Positions 17,021-24,545 of a DNA stretch of 64,000 bases are shown here, in pieces (positions within the stretch are counted from its first letter, which is position 1; each line of letters opens with the position of its first letter). The DNA is from Sulfurimicrobium sp964384915. Its GTDB lineage: Bacteria; Pseudomonadota; Gammaproteobacteria; Burkholderiales; Sulfuricellaceae. The position numbers and the translations under genes were made by a program. The stretch covers positions 103,657-167,656 of the forward strand of contig CAYLMA010000002.1 of the NCBI GenBank assembly GCA_964384915.1, written 5' to 3'. The notes beneath the pieces are model-generated. The model was not told the origin of the DNA. It did not search any database and saw nothing but the letters and a program-made list of their open reading frames with translations.

Positions 17021-17052
17021 GTTACATGTCGGGATAAATTCCAACATGTAAC
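17021..17052. promoter_or_regulatory. perfect 9-bp inverted repeat between lipA and the vsr gene
   Basis: GTTACATGT (17021-17029) and ACATGTAAC (17044-17052) flank a 14-base spacer. It sits 23 bp after the lipA stop and ~115 bp before vsr. It lacks a U-tract, so an operator for the restriction-modification genes is as likely as a terminator. Confidence 0.45.
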
Positions 17053-17066
17053 TTATAATCCTAGTT

Positions 17067-17077
17067 TTCTCAGCTGG
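17067..17077. repeat. left copy of an 11-bp direct repeat bordering the restriction island
   Basis: TTCTCAGCTGG occurs here and again at 20695-20705, bracketing the vsr-dcm-nuclease-ParB genes. It could be a target duplication or attachment core, or chance. Confidence 0.35.
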
Positions 17078-17165
17078 CGCGCATCAATAACTTGCCGAGC
17101 ATTAAGGAGGCCGTAGCATTTAAGCACGCTCCCAACTAGCGAAGAGAAATTTGGATATTTGCGCT

Positions 17166-17594
17166 ATGGTCGACAGGCTCACTACTGAGCAACGGAGTTA
17201 TCTAATGGCTCGCATAAGGGGCCACGATACTGATCTTGAAATTTTGGTAAGACGCAAATTATGGGCCAAAGGTCTACGTTACCGCTTAGGCCGAACAATG
17301 CCTCTGCCAGGAAAACCTGATTTGGTCTTCGTTGGGCCACGTGTAGCAGTGTTTGTCGATGGCTGCTTTTGGCACGGCTGTCCGTCCCACGGCCATATCC
17401 CAAAATCCAATACAACTTATTGGAAGAAGAAATTGATGAATAACATAGCGAGAGACAAATTGATGGATAGCGCGCTCATCACCCTTGGGTGGCTTCCTGT
17501 ACGGCTATGGGAACATGAAATCAAGGAAAATGTGGACGACTGCGTAAAGCGAGTTACAGCAGCCCTGAGTCTGCGCAGGGCCAGACGGAAATAA
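17166..17594 (+). CDS. vsr: very short patch repair (Vsr) endonuclease
   Basis: 142 residues from ATG 17166 (MVDRLTTEQRSYLMARIRGHDTD is the usual Vsr opening). A TTG at 17151 with a closer GAAGAG would add five residues. Vsr nicks at T:G mismatches left when 5-methylcytosine deaminates. The catalytic aspartate is D52 (GKPDLVF), followed by VFVDGCFWHGCPSH with the metal and zinc-binding residues and ARDKLM...LGWLPVRLWEHE. It ends 21 bp before a cytosine-5 methyltransferase, its usual partner. Confidence 0.92.
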   Translation: MVDRLTTEQRSYLMARIRGHDTDLEILVRRKLWAKGLRYRLGRTMPLPGKPDLVFVGPRVAVFVDGCFWHGCPSHGHIPKSNTTYWKKKLMNNIARDKLMDSALITLGWLPVRLWEHEIKENVDDCVKRVTAALSLRRARRK

Positions 17595-17615
17595 TTGGGG
17601 AAAGAGCAAAGATCT

Positions 17616-18560
17616 ATGCCAACAGCGGTTTCATTGTTTTCAGGGTGCGGTGGGTCTGACGCAGGAGTGGTGTCGGCTGGATTTGAAGTACTCATGGCCA
17701 ATGACCTTCTGCCTTACGCCCGTGATGTATATATGGCTAACCATCCAGACACTGAGTATGTGGTGGGTGATATTGCCAAAATCGAAAAATTTCCGGCGGC
17801 AGAATTGCTATTAGGATGTTATCCCTGCCAAGGGTTTAGCCAGGGGGGGGTGCGTGACTCATCCAGAAAGATAAACACCCTCTATTTGGAATTTGCGCGG
17901 GCTTTGCGGGCTATCCAACCCAAGGCTTTTATTGTTGAAAATGTTTCTGGCATGGTGAGGAAAAATTTTTCTCATCTGCTGGAGGATCAGTTCTGCGTTT
18001 TTCGCGAGGCTGGCTATAGTGTCAAGGCAGATGTACTCAATGCGGTTGATTTCGGAGTAGCGCAGGAACGCAAGCGCATTTTCATTGTAGGTGTTCGCAA
18101 TGATCTGGGCTTGGAGTATCAGTTTCCCCATCCGACTCACGGCAAAGGCTGTGCAGCAGCCCACCTTTCTATCCGAGATGCGATTGGCGATATGCCGGAA
18201 TGGCCAGAAGGTGAGTTTTACAACCGGGATTTCCACTGGTACTACCTCTCACGAGATCGTCGCCGAAGTTGGGAACAGCCCTCAAAAACCATTGTGGCGA
18301 ACCCCCGCCATATGCCACTGCACCCAATGAGCCCGCCACTCAAGAAGCTGGAACACAACGTCTGGCAGTTTGAGACGGACTCCCCAGCTCGGCGCTTCAG
18401 CTATCGGGAAGCAGCGCGATTGCAGGGATTTTCTCGCGATTTTGTTTTTCCTGATACTGAGCGCGGCAGCCTGGATATGCGCTACAAGGTAGCGGGCAAC
18501 GCTGTGCCGCCGCCGTTATTTGAGGCGGTGGCACGGGCGCTACCGGATGTTTGGGATTAA
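17616..18560 (+). CDS. DNA (cytosine-5) methyltransferase
   Basis: 314 residues from ATG 17616. Motif I LFSGCGGSDAG, motif IV with the nucleophile C71 (GCYPCQGFSQGG), motif VI ENV (108-110), motif VIII QERKR (150-154), motif IX REAARLQGF and motif X GNAVPPP are all present. The target-recognition region between VIII and IX is short (~105 residues). It makes 5-methylcytosine, probably in the specificity recognised by the adjacent nuclease. GC is lower than in the flanking housekeeping genes, which suggests transfer. Confidence 0.93.
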   Translation: MPTAVSLFSGCGGSDAGVVSAGFEVLMANDLLPYARDVYMANHPDTEYVVGDIAKIEKFPAAELLLGCYPCQGFSQGGVRDSSRKINTLYLEFARALRAIQPKAFIVENVSGMVRKNFSHLLEDQFCVFREAGYSVKADVLNAVDFGVAQERKRIFIVGVRNDLGLEYQFPHPTHGKGCAAAHLSIRDAIGDMPEWPEGEFYNRDFHWYYLSRDRRRSWEQPSKTIVANPRHMPLHPMSPPLKKLEHNVWQFETDSPARRFSYREAARLQGFSRDFVFPDTERGSLDMRYKVAGNAVPPPLFEAVARALPDVWD

Positions 18561-18629
18561 GCGGCGACTAGCCGATCTCTTTAGCGCGGCGGCGTCTACG
18601 GATACCACTTATATGCAGACGAGTAAAGG

Positions 18630-19547
18630 TTATGCGTAGTTCAGCGCCGATACTTCAGACAGTAGTGGGAGTGCCGGCAGCGATTCATGCAGCGCGTACT
18701 GGGTGGCTAGGCGAACCAGCCTCAGCCGGTCGACAATAATAGCCTGCCCGATATCGTTCTCGTGAGCCCAATCTCCGTCGGGATGGCGAAGGTCTAGAGG
18801 CAGGAAGTAGTAGCAAGCCCACGGGTGCATGACTGGCAGATGGTGGTAATGTTTGGCGGGTGAGGCTTCGAGTTGTTTGAAGCGCCAGTCACTTTTGGAA
18901 CAGCCACATTGGGCAAATGAGATGGGCATACCCTTGCGTTCGTCCGCCATCGGATGCCATGAGATCAGGTCAATGCCACCGTCTCCGGTGTCGCTCCGGC
19001 TGAAGTCGCGTTCCTTGAAATTCGCGGTGCAGCGCAAGTCAGCGGCGACTTGGCGCATTTTTTGGTAAAGAGTGCCTTGGTAAGGGGCATTATTTCCCGC
19101 ATTAGCCCAAGTAGTGCGGATTTCTGCCCCAGCCGGCATCAGCTTGGTGAATATTGCAAAGCAGGTTTCTTCAAAATTTCTGGCAAGGTCGGTACGGCGA
19201 TTGCTAGGTATATGTCGCATCAACGCAGCCAGCAGCAAGTGCAAGTAGGTGGTTTGCTTTGGCGTTCCGTCGTTGCGCAGTTCAAGAGTGTCTTCGTCGT
19301 CGGAAACAGCGAATGGGTAGCTGTCACCAAATTCATGACACCGGACACCAGCAAAGTTGATGAGGTCACGCCAGCGCGATTCAGCCGCGAAGCCCTGACC
19401 GCGTGTATCACGCATCCGACGCTCCAGACCTGAAAGATCGCCCCGCGAGAAGCAGCGGTCCGGGTGAATCAGTGCTCTCAGCTCGGCGTAGTCTGTCCAG
19501 AGCAGCGGCGCATTGCTGTCTGGAACGCTTTCCAGAGATTCCAGCAT
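18630..19547 (-). CDS. putative PD-(D/E)xK-type restriction endonuclease
   Basis: 305 residues, not closely recognised. G188-D-G-G-I-D193-L followed after ~17 residues by SFAQC (210-214) looks like the core of Mrr/PD-(D/E)xK nucleases, in which strand 2 holds the acidic residue and strand 3 the (D/E/Q)xK signature; here K is replaced by C, so the lysine must come from elsewhere or activity is lost. K218 (CSKSD) is a candidate. It sits 3 bp downstream of the ParB-domain gene and converges on the methyltransferase, which suggests it is the restriction partner. Confidence 0.55.
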   Translation of the reverse strand: MLESLESVPDSNAPLLWTDYAELRALIHPDRCFSRGDLSGLERRMRDTRGQGFAAESRWRDLINFAGVRCHEFGDSYPFAVSDDEDTLELRNDGTPKQTTYLHLLLAALMRHIPSNRRTDLARNFEETCFAIFTKLMPAGAEIRTTWANAGNNAPYQGTLYQKMRQVAADLRCTANFKERDFSRSDTGDGGIDLISWHPMADERKGMPISFAQCGCSKSDWRFKQLEASPAKHYHHLPVMHPWACYYFLPLDLRHPDGDWAHENDIGQAIIVDRLRLVRLATQYALHESLPALPLLSEVSALNYA

Positions 19548-19550
19548 GCT

Positions 19551-20639
19551 TTAGTCCTCCAGCTTTTCGCGCAGATAGCTGCGAATTGAGCGGGAGTCCT
19601 CCGCAAGGGTTTCAGCAAGTTCGAGGTGTTTTGTAGTAAGAGGTTTGGTTTTTGGCAGCATGTTCCATGCGAACCTTACGCGCTCAGTGGCGAGTTCCAG
19701 CGCCTTTTCCAAGGCTACTTGGGGACCTTCGCTGTATAGGTAAGCTTCGCTCAGCTTACCGGTTTCTTCCAGCATCAGCACGGACTCAGGGCTGCTAACA
19801 ACTTCAGCCAGCTGATCCAGATTGCGGGATTCTCCTATAATCGTCCGCCCCTGAGCGTTCTTGGAAAACATCCAGGCGAAGGCGCGTTTCAGGTTGTCTG
19901 TGACCAAGCCAGGCATATCAATGTCGGTGCGCCCATCCAATCCCAGCCAATCGGTGATTTTGCTGTAGCTGAGGGCTGTCGTAAGGTAGGAGAACTCAAC
20001 ATCCTTAGCTTGTATCGGCAGGCCAAAAAATTTGGCTTCATCCGCGTGGATGTATAGCGACAAGGCCGTGAGCAATTGCGCGACGTAATCTGAACGGCTG
20101 CCAATGTCCCTCGCCAGGGATTTCATCTGTTCGGGCTGCGGAAGTTCTGCGTAGAACTCGCGGCGGATGTCGGCCAAATATTTGGCTTTGGATAAAGCAT
20201 CCCATTCCCTGATGCCGGTAATGTGCCGGTAGCCGAGATAGCGCATGATTTCGCGACGGGATGAGTAAAGGATGCAGGGGAGTTCAGTAGGGGCTTCTTC
20301 AACGGCCTCGGCGCGGATCTGGGCGACGCTGGCTACACGCCGGGCCGGGGGCGGGATTTGTTGGTTGAGCAACTTAACGGCGGCAAGGCGACGATTCCCT
20401 TCGACGACGACATACGCCCCGTTTTCTTCCGTTACCAACAAGGGCTCACCTTCAAAATAGCCTTTCTGACCAATAGATCGCATTAGATCCTGAGCACCTT
20501 CGTCATCGAGCATTTCTTCAATAACGTCAGGTACGGAATGGGCATTATTCAACCGGTAAAACCGAGGGTTCTCCGGATCGAAATTCAGGCTTGAGGTGGC
20601 AATTCGGACGACTTGATTCGGATTTTTTTGCATTGCCAT
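19551..20639 (-). CDS. ParB/Srx-like domain protein of a restriction-modification island
   Basis: 362 residues. Residues ~10-110 form a ParB N-terminal (ParB/Srx) domain: LNFDPENPRFYRLN, GYFEGEPLLVTEENGAYVVVEGNRRLAAVKLL, with the GxRR signature as GNRRLAA. An HTH-like helical middle (MKSLARDIGSRSDYVAQLLTAL) and a long alpha-helical C-terminus follow. It is not chromosome-partition ParB: there is no parA and the C-terminal dimer domain is not recognisable. ParB folds bind or hydrolyse nucleotides and occur in several defence proteins. It precedes the nuclease gene by 3 bp and is probably its operon leader. Confidence 0.65.
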   Translation of the reverse strand: MAMQKNPNQVVRIATSSLNFDPENPRFYRLNNAHSVPDVIEEMLDDEGAQDLMRSIGQKGYFEGEPLLVTEENGAYVVVEGNRRLAAVKLLNQQIPPPARRVASVAQIRAEAVEEAPTELPCILYSSRREIMRYLGYRHITGIREWDALSKAKYLADIRREFYAELPQPEQMKSLARDIGSRSDYVAQLLTALSLYIHADEAKFFGLPIQAKDVEFSYLTTALSYSKITDWLGLDGRTDIDMPGLVTDNLKRAFAWMFSKNAQGRTIIGESRNLDQLAEVVSSPESVLMLEETGKLSEAYLYSEGPQVALEKALELATERVRFAWNMLPKTKPLTTKHLELAETLAEDSRSIRSYLREKLED

Positions 20640-20694
20640 AACGGCTCCTAAGACCCTTAAAGCTCAGTCACGCCACATGTGTGCACGCCAGCTG

Positions 20695-20705
20695 TTCTCA
20701 GCTGG
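20695..20705. repeat. right copy of the 11-bp direct repeat bordering the restriction island
   Basis: TTCTCAGCTGG, identical to 17067-17077. It also forms the right arm of a CCAGCTG/CAGCTGG hairpin. Confidence 0.35.
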
Positions 20706-20976
20706 TCAGTTATAGTAGGGGGAGACATCAGATCGATTGAGTGGAATTCCATGCGCTTTTCCGCCAAATTGATGGAAAGCCGCTGAATATATGCTTAAAT
20801 AGCTCACCGCAAAACACGATAACGCAAACGCAGCCTACGGTAAAGCCATTTGCGGTGCTATCTAAAATCCCAGATCGCCATCATAAATGGTCGCCCATGG
20901 AATCACCCTTGAACAGGCAATTGGGTACACAACCCGATTCGCACATCCCGCCGGCGAGATGGCATCGTCTTTGAAT

Positions 20977-21003
20977 GGCGCCGCGTCGCTCAGGCGACGC
21001 GCC
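20977..21003 (-). terminator. hairpin downstream of the brnT-antitoxin operon
   Basis: On the minus strand GGCGCGTCGC, loop CTGA, then GCGACGCG-G-CGCC with one bulged base, 17 bp after the antitoxin stop. It is a strong stem but is not followed by a T-run, so termination is probable rather than certain. Confidence 0.45.
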
Positions 21004-21020
21004 AAAACCTTCAGCCTCAT

Positions 21021-21350
21021 TCAATCAAGCGCCGCCAGCGCAGCCTCAGGCGCCTTGTCCAACACTTTGAGCAGGGCCTTGGCGGCGCCGGTCGGGCAGC
21101 GTTTGCCTTGCTCCCAGTTGCGGATGGTGTCGAGCGGGACGTCGATCCGCTGCGAAAACTCCGCCTGGCTCAGGCCAAGACGCTTCCTGACCCTGCGCGC
21201 GAATTTTGCAGCGTCCTGCATGGCTTCGGCTTCGTCTGCGGCTTGATGCGCGGCGATGTCGTCCTCGGTGGTGGCGTCCACGCGAGCGGCGTCGATGCGC
21301 CCCAACATGGCCGGGGAAGCCGGATTAATCGTCACGCGTACTGTCTTCAT
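21021..21350 (-). CDS. XRE-type HTH antitoxin paired with BrnT
   Basis: 109 residues from ATG 21350 (MKTVRVTINPASPAM); the longer frame starts inside brnT. The C-terminal half is a HigA/XRE helix-turn-helix (RKRLGLSQAEFSQRIDVPLDTIRNWEQGKR), the N-terminal half an acidic linker likely to bind the toxin. Its start overlaps the brnT 3' end by 26 bp, giving the toxin-first order of brnTA operons. Classical BrnA is a ribbon-helix-helix protein; here the DNA-binding domain is XRE-like. Confidence 0.82.
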   Translation of the reverse strand: MKTVRVTINPASPAMLGRIDAARVDATTEDDIAAHQAADEAEAMQDAAKFARRVRKRLGLSQAEFSQRIDVPLDTIRNWEQGKRCPTGAAKALLKVLDKAPEAALAALD

Positions 21351-21606
21351 AATGCCTGACCTCTCGTTGATTGGCTTTGCGTGCCGAAATGATGCGCATG
21401 GCGTCATGGCGCGGCGTATAGACCACCACGAACAGCCGTCGTTCTATCATGCCCATCAACTGGTAGCGCTCCTCGCCATAGCTGTGTCTGGCGTCCGCAT
21501 GCACGATTCGGTTGGGATCGAAAAATGCCCGTGCCGCGTAAGCGAAATCAAACCCGCGCTGGATAAAGCACGCATCGCTTTTGGCTTCGTCCCATTCGAA
21601 GTTCAT
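21325..21606 (-). CDS. brnT: BrnT family toxin
   Basis: 93 residues from M at 21606 (MNFEWDEAKSDACFIQRGFDF); an ATG six codons upstream (21624) is the alternative, and neither has a clear ribosome-binding site. The BrnT signatures are FEWDEAK, AARAFFDPNRIV, YGEERYQLMGMIERRLFVVVYTPR and MRIISARKANQREVRHYE. BrnT is a RelE-like ribonuclease fold whose activity is neutralised by the protein encoded next. It is probably autoregulated by the antitoxin complex. Confidence 0.88.
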   Translation of the reverse strand: MNFEWDEAKSDACFIQRGFDFAYAARAFFDPNRIVHADARHSYGEERYQLMGMIERRLFVVVYTPRHDAMRIISARKANQREVRHYEDSTRDD

Positions 21607-21869
21607 GAAGGAAGTGTAGTTCATTGGACGACAGCCATCAAGTAAACAAAATATCGACGCGTACCTCTATTGGTCCGCAGAATGGGTGCTCAATGCGTTA
21701 AAATCCCTATCTTTCCAGCCGACAATGCCAGGTTTCCCGCCGAAGGGCGCCATCCGCGAGCTCAATGCCAACCTCCGGCTTTCCCATATCGGGCTAGCAA
21801 CATGGACCGGGCGGGCGATCTTGGCGATAATGCCCCGCTATCGACGTTTATTTCCACGCGGAGTCCACC

Positions 21870-22265
21870 ATGGCTGTTGCCGGTTACCCCTCAAGCGCGC
21901 AAAAATCCCGTTGGGGTCTGCGCATCGCGCTGCTGCTAGCCGCGGCGATCGCAATGTTCGCGCTGTACACGCTTGCAGCCCTGAGCTGGAGCTATTCCAA
22001 GGGCGAACGGGCGGGATACGTGCAGAAGTTCTCGCAAAAAGGGTGGGTGTGCAAGACCTGGGAGGGCGAGCTTGCCATGGTCTCCATGCCCGGCGCGATG
22101 AGCGAGAAATTCTTTTTCACCGTGCGCGATGGCGCGGTCGCCGCCCGCATCGAAAAGACCATGGGCAAGCGGGTGTCGCTGGTCTACGAGGAACACCTGG
22201 GCGTGCCGTCGTCCTGCTTCGGCGACACCGGCTATTATGTGGTGGATGTGAAGGCGGTGGAGTGA
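21870..22265 (+). CDS. single-pass membrane protein of unknown function
   Basis: 131 residues. A membrane helix at ~18-40 (LRIALLLAAAIAMFALYTLAAL) is followed by a compact periplasmic domain with KGWVCKTWEGELAM...KFFFTVRDGAVA and two cysteines (VCKTWE, SSCFGD) that could pair. Similar proteins are conserved in betaproteobacteria and sometimes mislabelled as 6-phosphogluconate dehydrogenase; nothing here supports that enzyme. A DUF1456 gene follows at 46 bp. Confidence 0.72.
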   Translation: MAVAGYPSSAQKSRWGLRIALLLAAAIAMFALYTLAALSWSYSKGERAGYVQKFSQKGWVCKTWEGELAMVSMPGAMSEKFFFTVRDGAVAARIEKTMGKRVSLVYEEHLGVPSSCFGDTGYYVVDVKAVE

Positions 22266-22311
22266 ACGCCCCCGGCGGCCGCGCCGTTTATTCGAATCGG
22301 GAGATAAAAAA

Positions 22312-22794
22312 GTGATCAACAATGACGTGTTACGCAGCATCCGCTATGCGCTGGACCTCAGCGACGCAAAAGTCGTGGAGATAATCCGCTTGGCTGAACG
22401 CGAAATTGCATCATCCGACGTGGCAAACCTCCTCAAGAAAGAAGATGATGCGGGTTTTGTCGAGTGCGGCGCGGATGTTCTGGTGTCGTTTCTGGATGGC
22501 CTGATCATCCACAGGCGGGGCAAGATGGAACCCCGGCCCGAGGAAGCGGCCAGGAAACCGGAACGCCGCCTGACCAACAACGCCATCCTGAAGAAGCTGC
22601 GCGTGGCTTTCGAGCTGAAGGAGGAGGATATGCACAAGGTGCTGGAACTCGCCGGCTTCAGCGTTTCCAAGCCCGAACTGAGCGCCCTGTTCCGGCAAAA
22701 GGGCCATAAGAACTACCGCGCCTGCGGCGACCAGTTGCTGCGGAATTTCCTCAAGGGCCTGGTGATCCGGCAGAGGGGTAATCAGGCGCAATGA
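22312..22794 (+). CDS. DUF1456 (YehS) family protein
   Basis: 160 residues from a GTG start with GGGAGA upstream. It consists of two copies of the ~70-residue DUF1456 repeat: NNDVLRSIRYALDLSDAKVVEIIRLA and NNAILKKLRVAFELKEEDMHKVLELA, each ending in LxGLxIxxRG. The function of the family is unknown. Its stop overlaps the start of the RIO kinase gene by 4 bp (ATGA), so the two are coupled. Confidence 0.88.
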   Translation: MINNDVLRSIRYALDLSDAKVVEIIRLAEREIASSDVANLLKKEDDAGFVECGADVLVSFLDGLIIHRRGKMEPRPEEAARKPERRLTNNAILKKLRVAFELKEEDMHKVLELAGFSVSKPELSALFRQKGHKNYRACGDQLLRNFLKGLVIRQRGNQAQ

Positions 22795-23639
22795 AAATTC
22801 CGAAAAGACTCCAGCCGCTGGTCGAGGACGGCCTGGTCGACGACGTCGTGCGCCAGCTCATGAGCGGCAAGGAGGCGATGGTGTTCGTGGTGCGCTGCGG
22901 CGAGGAGATACGCTGCGCCAAGGTGTACAAGGAAGCCAACAAGCGCAGCTTCCGCCAGAGCGTGGACTACACCGAAGGGCGCAAGGTCAGGAACAGCCGC
23001 CAGGCGCGCGCCATGGAAAAGGGTTCGCGCTACGGCCGCCAGGCGCAGGAGGAGGCCTGGCAGAACGCCGAGGTGGACGCCCTGTACCGCCTCGCCGCCG
23101 CCGGCGTGCGCGTGCCCAAGCCCTACAACTTCCACGAGGGCGTGCTGCTCATGGAACTGGTGACCGACATCGACGGCAATGCCGCCCCGCGCCTCAACGA
23201 CGTGGTGCTGAGCGAGGAGCTGGCGCGCGCCTACCATCACGCCCTGCTGCAGGAGGTGGTGCGCATGCTGTGCGCCGGCGTGGTCCATGGCGACCTGTCC
23301 GAATTCAACATCCTGGTCGGGGCCGACGGGCCGGTGATCATCGACCTGCCGCAGGCGGTTGACGCGGCGGGCAACAAGAACGCCAGCGCCATGCTGGAAC
23401 GGGACGTCGAGAACCTGACCAACTACTTCGGGCGCTTCGCGCCCGCGCTGCGCAAGACCGACTACGGCAAGGAAATCTGGTCGCTTTACGAGAAGGGTGA
23501 ACTGCATACCGGGGTCAAGCTGACCGGCCGCTTCGAGCGCAGCGAAAAACCCGCCGATCTCGGCGGCGTGATGCGCGAGATCAATGCCGCCCTCGCCGCC
23601 GAAGCGGCGCGGCAGCGCCCGCAGGAAACGGAACAATAA
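22791..23639 (+). CDS. RIO1-like serine protein kinase (PA4780 family)
   Basis: 282 residues, the length of the bacterial RIO family. The nucleotide-binding loop is SGKEAMVFVV, the ATP lysine is in CAKVYKE, the catalytic loop is VVHGDLSEFNILV with Asp and Asn, and the metal-binding segment is VIIDLPQAVD (DLP replacing DFG, as in RIO kinases). The substrate in bacteria is unknown; in archaea and eukaryotes RIO1 acts in small-subunit ribosome maturation. Coupled to the DUF1456 gene. Confidence 0.9.
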   Translation: MKIPKRLQPLVEDGLVDDVVRQLMSGKEAMVFVVRCGEEIRCAKVYKEANKRSFRQSVDYTEGRKVRNSRQARAMEKGSRYGRQAQEEAWQNAEVDALYRLAAAGVRVPKPYNFHEGVLLMELVTDIDGNAAPRLNDVVLSEELARAYHHALLQEVVRMLCAGVVHGDLSEFNILVGADGPVIIDLPQAVDAAGNKNASAMLERDVENLTNYFGRFAPALRKTDYGKEIWSLYEKGELHTGVKLTGRFERSEKPADLGGVMREINAALAAEAARQRPQETEQ

Positions 23640-23654
23640 ACCCTAATAAACCAG

Positions 23655-23833
23655 TTAACCGCAAAGGACGCAAAGGTTCGCGAAGGAATTTCGTCGCTTG
23701 GGCGGCGTGTGCGGCATACCCGATGAGCGAGCCATTCAATTTCATTAACGCCTTGTTTTGCGAGTTGGGCAATAAACCGCCCATCCCTGCTTACCCCGCT
23801 TCCTTTGCGAACCTTCGCGCCCTTTGCGGTGAA
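23655..23833. repeat. MITE-like inverted repeat, AACCGCAAAGG family, copy 1
   Basis: Arms of ~32 bp beginning AACCGCAAAGGACGCAAAGG on the left and the near-complement ending CGCCCTTTGCGGT on the right enclose about 110 bp. A second, shorter member lies at 26856. No gene is visible inside. Confidence 0.8.
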
Positions 23834-23835
23834 GA

Positions 23836-24126
23836 ATGATCACAATCACAGACCCCGCAGCCGTCACCTGCGCCACCTGCGAGGCCTGCTGCTGCAGGCT
23901 GGAAGTGCTGCTGATGGCGGGCGACGACATCCCGCTGCGGCTGATGGCGGAGAACCCGTGGGGCGGGCAGGTGATGGCGCGCCTGGAGGATGGCTGGTGC
24001 GCGGCGCTGGACCGAAGCACCATGCTGTGCAGGATTTACCCGCAGAGGCCGGGGATCTGCCGCGATTATCAGGCGGGGGAGCCCGACTGCCTCGAGCAGC
24101 GCGCCCAGCTCGGCACTCGCGCGTGA
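23836..24126 (+). CDS. YkgJ family cysteine-cluster protein
   Basis: 96 residues with eight cysteines in the YkgJ pattern: CATCEACCCRLEV near the start, then DGWCAAL, MLCRIYPQRPGICRDYQ and DCLEQ. The family is thought to bind zinc or an Fe-S cluster; its role is unknown. The start lies right at the end of the repeat element, so its native promoter may have been displaced. The zinc-uptake-like cluster begins 40 bp downstream. Confidence 0.85.
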   Translation: MITITDPAAVTCATCEACCCRLEVLLMAGDDIPLRLMAENPWGGQVMARLEDGWCAALDRSTMLCRIYPQRPGICRDYQAGEPDCLEQRAQLGTRA

Positions 24127-24166
24127 CGTTGTCGCGGCAAAAAAAATCGTGTAGGGTAGGCACCCC

Positions 24167-24487
24167 ATGAAAATCCGCTCGCGACTGCTGCCGTTTCTGC
24201 TGCTTGCCCTGACCCTGCTGTTTGCGCAGCAGGGCGCGGCGATGCACGCCCTGTCGCACCTGGGCGAAGCGCTGCCCGCCCACTCCCAGCAGGACAAGAA
24301 GCTTCCCCATTCGCCCGCCTGCGACAAATGCGTGGTGTACGCCGGCGTCGGTGGTGCCGTTGCAGCCAGCAAGCTGGTCATCCCGTCCGCTACGGTGCAC
24401 GTCCCTCCCGTTGCGGCCATTCAACCCGCGCTGCCGTCGCAGCCCGCCCGCCCCTACCAAGCCCGGGCCCCGCCCTCACTCGTCTGA
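24167..24487 (+). CDS. small exported DUF2946-like protein
   Basis: 106 residues: signal peptide (LLPFLLLALTLLFAQQGAA), then MHALSHLGEAL and HSPACDKCVVYAGVGGA, a His/Cys motif suited to metal binding, and a Pro/Ala-rich tail. Proteins of this shape often precede metal-uptake genes. Here it leads an outer-membrane protein, a metal-binding protein and a permease. A periplasmic metal-handling role is inferred from that context only. Confidence 0.6.
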   Translation: MKIRSRLLPFLLLALTLLFAQQGAAMHALSHLGEALPAHSQQDKKLPHSPACDKCVVYAGVGGAVAASKLVIPSATVHVPPVAAIQPALPSQPARPYQARAPPSLV

Positions 24488-24545
24488 GCAAAACCTGCAA
24501 ACGGCCTTGATGGCCCCATTGACCTTTTGTTTTGACGAGGCACCC

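Larger units (their letters stand above)
20640..21020. other. 381-bp gap between the restriction island and the toxin-antitoxin pair
   Basis: AT-richer DNA that should hold the promoter of the ParB-nuclease operon. It contains a hairpin CCAGCTG-TTCT-CAGCTGG (20688-20705) and, at 20977-21003, a hairpin beyond the antitoxin stop. The short open frames here show no recognisable protein. Confidence 0.5.

Noticed and set aside
19551..20639. Plasmid or chromosome partition ParB
   Set aside because: No parA, no parS-like repeats and no ParB C-terminal domain; its operon partner is a nuclease-like protein.
21686..22315. 209-codon plus-strand frame
   Set aside because: Overlaps the conserved single-pass membrane protein (21870-22265) in another frame, has an Arg/Gly-rich shadow composition and no recognisable motif.
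24222..24545. N-terminal extension of the outer-membrane barrel gene
   Set aside because: It lies inside the DUF2946-like gene in another frame; the ATG at 24546 has a ribosome-binding site and begins a proper signal peptide.
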